From the NCBI GenBank assembly GCA_016218495.1, contig JACRDU010000056.1, positions 1 through 40,428 on the forward strand: 40,428 bases of DNA. Reading direction: 5' to 3'. Position numbers and translations under genes: made by a program. The stretch is from Elusimicrobiota bacterium (GTDB lineage: Bacteria; Elusimicrobiota; Elusimicrobia; UBA1565). The notes under the pieces were generated by a model. That model was not told the DNA's origin. It did not search any database and worked only from the letters and a program-made list of their open reading frames with translations. Below are positions 38,076 to 40,428 of the stretch, in pieces. Every line of letters starts with the position of its first letter. The first letter of the stretch is position 1.

Positions 38076-39032
38076 CTAGCGGCGCGGACGCGGCTCGGCG
38101 GGAGCTCGAGCGGCGGCGAGCCTGGAGCTGAAGACGGCGGCGTCCTCCGTCAGCCCGATGCGGTCCAGGAACGCGGCGATGTCTTCGTGGAGGGAGATGA
38201 CGTCGACCCCGGCTCCCCACGCGACCTTCCTCAAACAAATGGGGCACAGGGCAAGAGTACCGCGGTCCAGCTCGGCGAGGCTGTTGAATCCGTTCATGAG
38301 GCATCTGCGATGGACGCAATGGAGCAGCCCGAACGAGTGCCCCGCCTCGTGGCCGGCCACCCCCAGCAGGCGGCGCCGGCGCACCTTCCCGTCCGCGCTC
38401 CCCAGGCGCGCGACGCTGTGGACGCCTACGCGGCCGTCGACCGAGGCCAGCCCGAAGACGAAGTTCCAAGACTCCAGGGGGTAAAGGTCGTGCGCGGTGA
38501 AGCCCAAGAGGCAGGCGGTCCCGGCGGGCAGCGCGGGCCGGAGGCGTTCGAGGACCTCGCTGGCCAGCAGCTGGCGGCGGCCGGAATTCACGCGTTCCTT
38601 GACTCCCGCCGCATCCGGGAGCGGCACGGCCCGTACGGTGGTTTGGAAGAGGAGCGCGAGGAAGCGGTTGGCGGCGACGGCCTCTTGGGCCCATTCGGGG
38701 GGCGCATCGCCGACCCAGCCGTAGGCTATCGGCCGGAGCCCCGGCCGGCGCTGGCGCGGTTGTCGGGACGCATAGGCGTCGAACGGCTGCCCTGGCTCGC
38801 TGTGTTCGGCCAGCCAGTCCCCGCGCGCAGGCGGCCCGAGGGGAGCGGCATCGGCGGCGGCCCGCAGAAGGCTCCGTGCCGGGTCATCGTCGACGTCGCC
38901 CAGAGCGGCCTCGAGCGCGCGCGAATCGGGAGGGTGGAACCGGGCGGCATCGCGCAGGGTCAGCCATCCGCTGAGCAATGCGGCGGCCAGCAATCCGGCG
39001 ACCCGGAGCGACCGGCGCCGAGGGCCGCTCAT
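38076..39032 (-). CDS. Archaemetzincin-like M54 metallopeptidase
   Basis: A 318-residue protein with an N-terminal hydrophobic helix (~11-25) that anchors or exports it. The archaemetzincin signature is complete: HEAGHSFGLLHC at 228-239 (three His, catalytic Glu229), a second Cys (244), Met246 as the met-turn, and CPIC at 263-266, so both the catalytic and the structural zinc sites are present. Archaemetzincins are common in archaea and some bacteria and have poorly defined substrates. It starts 9 nt after the stop of B1 and lacks its own promoter, so it is co-transcribed with that secreted protein. Confidence 0.88.
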   Translation of the reverse strand: MSGPRRRSLRVAGLLAAALLSGWLTLRDAARFHPPDSRALEAALGDVDDDPARSLLRAAADAAPLGPPARGDWLAEHSEPGQPFDAYASRQPRQRRPGLRPIAYGWVGDAPPEWAQEAVAANRFLALLFQTTVRAVPLPDAAGVKERVNSGRRQLLASEVLERLRPALPAGTACLLGFTAHDLYPLESWNFVFGLASVDGRVGVHSVARLGSADGKVRRRRLLGVAGHEAGHSFGLLHCVHRRCLMNGFNSLAELDRGTLALCPICLRKVAWGAGVDVISLHEDIAAFLDRIGLTEDAAVFSSRLAAARAPAEPRPRR

Positions 39033-39041
39033 GGGAGCCCG

Positions 39042-40244
39042 TCAAAACCCCAGATAGCCGCGGAGTTTGTTGACGGTCCCCTCCAGCTTGAAGGTCTTGA
39101 CCGTGCCGTCGATGGGGTTGGCCTTGCGCGCGTTGGGCAGGGCCCCCGCCCAGCCGGCGGCGGCCGTGTCCAGGGCCATGGCCTGGTTGAAGGCGGCCCC
39201 GAAGGCGGGCTGGTCCTTGGGTCTGGCGGCGGCTCCGGTCAGGGCCATGGCCTCGGACATCAGGCGCTGCGCCCCCAGCACGGCCCCCTTCTGGGCGAAG
39301 GCGGCGGCCAGGGCGGCCTTGGGGCCGAGGTCGGAGCCGAGGTGGTAGGCGGCCGCCGCCGTGGCGGCCCAGCGGCCGGCGGGCGTGGAAGCCGCGCAGA
39401 GCTCGCGCAGGGCGTTGACCGCCGCAGGGTGGTTGATGGCGCCGTCCGGCCCGGTGTTCCCGTTCAAGGCCTTCTCCCAGGCGGCCAGGACGGCCTCCTT
39501 GTCGGCTTCCTTCAAGGACGCGGCCAGGGCGGGGGCGTCCAGGGCGGTGCGCAGGGACTTGATGGACTTGGTCATGGCCTCGGACTTCGGCCCGGCGGGG
39601 GCGGCCTTGGCCTCCGGGGCCGGGGCCTTGCGCGCCGGTTTGGGAGCGGGGGCCGCTTTAGGCTTGGCCGCCTCGGCGGGCGGGCGCACGCGCGGGGGCT
39701 TGGGCACGACGGCCAGCAGGTCCTTGGGCGGCTCGGCGGAGAGGCCGGAGGCGGCCCCGAAGGAGGCCACCAAGGACTTGCGCACCGGCAGCGGCACGGC
39801 CTCGAGGTGGGCCTTCCAGTCGCTCTCGTAGACCGGTGCCCCGTCGGGGCGGCGCAGGCGCTCCGTCTCCGGCTCGAGGCTGGCGCCGGCGGCGTGGAGC
39901 GCGGCGCGCAGGGCCGCGTAGCGGCTGACCAAGGCCGCCGTCCCGGCCGGGTCCAGGCCCAAGGCCTCGCCCAGCGCCGCGGCTCCCTCCTCCACCGCCT
40001 CCTCGTCTGGCCCCACCAGGGCGGCGCGCAGGGCCCGCAGACCGTCGGCGGCCCCCTTGGCGGGAAGCCAGGCGGGGTCGGACACCGGCCAGGCCGCGGC
40101 GGCCTCGTCCCACTTCGCCGTGTCGAGCGGCTCGAGCAGGTCGGCCGCCACGAAGCGGCGCTCCACCAGGCGCGCCAGGCCCGTGCCCGGCGTCTCGGCG
40201 GCGCGCGCGGGGAGGGCCAGGAGCAGGAGCAGCGCCCAGGTCAT
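39042..40244 (-). CDS. Secreted protein B1, unknown (paralogue of the B2 gene)
   Basis: A 400-residue exported protein with a signal peptide (MTWALLLLLALPARAAE), an N-terminal helical domain (~25-165), an Ala/Pro/Lys-rich linker (~170-230) and a C-terminal helical domain (~235-400) containing NGNTGPDGAINHPAAVNAL and AAGWAGALPNARK. The same architecture is found in the frameshifted gene at 36495-37764, so this is a duplicated family with a conserved two-domain layout. No family recognised. The archaemetzincin gene follows at 9 nt. The ATG at 40244 is set by the signal peptide; CACTAT lies 3 nt before it, an imperfect fit to the leaderless pattern. Confidence 0.7.
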   Translation of the reverse strand: MTWALLLLLALPARAAETPGTGLARLVERRFVAADLLEPLDTAKWDEAAAAWPVSDPAWLPAKGAADGLRALRAALVGPDEEAVEEGAAALGEALGLDPAGTAALVSRYAALRAALHAAGASLEPETERLRRPDGAPVYESDWKAHLEAVPLPVRKSLVASFGAASGLSAEPPKDLLAVVPKPPRVRPPAEAAKPKAAPAPKPARKAPAPEAKAAPAGPKSEAMTKSIKSLRTALDAPALAASLKEADKEAVLAAWEKALNGNTGPDGAINHPAAVNALRELCAASTPAGRWAATAAAAYHLGSDLGPKAALAAAFAQKGAVLGAQRLMSEAMALTGAAARPKDQPAFGAAFNQAMALDTAAAGWAGALPNARKANPIDGTVKTFKLEGTVNKLRGYLGF

Positions 40245-40357
40245 GCCATAGTGTTGCGGCCAGGCGCGGCGTTGGCAAGGGGGAGCCCCTCCAAGTTCAC
40301 ACACTTTGCGAAGTAGGCCCCCGACGGATTGCTCAGGCCCCGCGGGGGCCCTCGCGG

Positions 40358-40398
40358 GCTCGGGGCTACCCGCCCCGAGCGGGAGGCTTGAACGCCTC
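40358..40398. other. Two GC hairpins near the window end
   Basis: GCTCGGGG/CCCCGAGC (40358-40380, 8 bp, 7-nt loop) and GAGGC/GCCTC (40383-40398, 5 bp, 6-nt loop). They lie upstream of the B1 gene on the minus strand or at the end of a gene beyond the window. I see no T-tract and no tRNA fold. No gene is seen from 40245 to the end. Confidence 0.3.
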
Positions 40399-40428
40399 AC
40401 GTCAGCACCTCGAACCGTCCAGGACTGG

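Noticed and set aside
38187-40316. Plus-strand reading frame of 709 codons opposite archaemetzincin and B1
   Set aside because: Gly/Arg-rich shadow; the archaemetzincin signature supports the minus strand.
147-40383. 15-bp inverted repeat CCCGCTCGGGGCGGG at 147-161 and (complement) 40369-40383
   Set aside because: Nearly pure G/C; matches of this length are expected by chance in DNA of this composition.
40358-40428. tRNA-like arms at the window end (GTTCAA loop on the minus strand)
   Set aside because: The T-loop is one base short, and no acceptor, D or anticodon arms can be placed.

Overview
The window is a GC-rich (roughly 70 % by eye), densely packed stretch of bacterial chromosome with about 32 protein-coding genes. 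I see no rRNA, tRNA, CRISPR array, prophage or insertion sequence. The envelope looks Gram-negative: most proteins carry an Ala/Leu-rich signal peptide or membrane anchor, and there is a LytM-type M23 peptidase. Phylum cannot be fixed from sequence reading alone. A groundwater-type, GC-rich Elusimicrobiota genome is my best guess, with low confidence; Acidobacteriota or Myxococcota-like lineages are alternatives.

Layout. 0-8 kb: a catalytically dead rhomboid fused to a TPR-like and an L7/L12-like domain, a secreted unknown, an esterase, an orphan HExxH protein, a TauE/SafE-type exporter, a secreted subtilase behind a structured leader, an atypical SDR enzyme and a 50-residue gene. 8-19.5 kb: secreted helical protein A1, a membrane-anchored HExxH protein, a Cys-rich secreted unknown, hemerythrin, an 827-residue secreted protein with a transglutaminase-like core, a tandem-repeat protein, a methyltransferase and two secreted unknowns. 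19.5-26.6 kb: an M23 peptidase, a B12-binding radical SAM gene interrupted by an in-frame amber codon, a C39-like cysteine peptidase, then a receiver, a sensor kinase and a convergent OmpR-type regulator. 26.7-34.3 kb: a multi-TM protein, a membrane Ser/Thr kinase, a zinc-ribbon protein, secreted helical protein A2 (paralogue of A1), a DUF1684 protein, a DMT exporter and a PrcB-like protein. 34.3-40.4 kb: a secreted M3 peptidase, a frameshifted secreted protein (B2), an archaemetzincin and intact paralogue B1.

How the genes may work together. The theme is an exported proteolytic and envelope repertoire: subtilase, M3, M23, C39-like, archaemetzincin, two unclassified HExxH proteins, a transglutaminase-like protein and an inactive rhomboid. 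Two families of exported proteins of unknown function (A1/A2 and B1/B2) each include a member directly upstream of a zincin gene. Phospho-signalling (receiver, HK, OmpR regulator, Hanks-type kinase) is also encoded.

Expression. A -10-like hexamer sits only about 6-12 nt before the start codon of many genes, including all the GTG-start genes, which suggests widespread leaderless transcription. A second set of genes uses ordinary Shine-Dalgarno sites. Convergent genes end almost stop to stop, sharing CTAG or TGATCA. Two candidate structured RNAs (5031-5140 and 37920-37991) and a non-trivial 18-bp repeat (5018 and 8219) are the most interesting non-coding signals.
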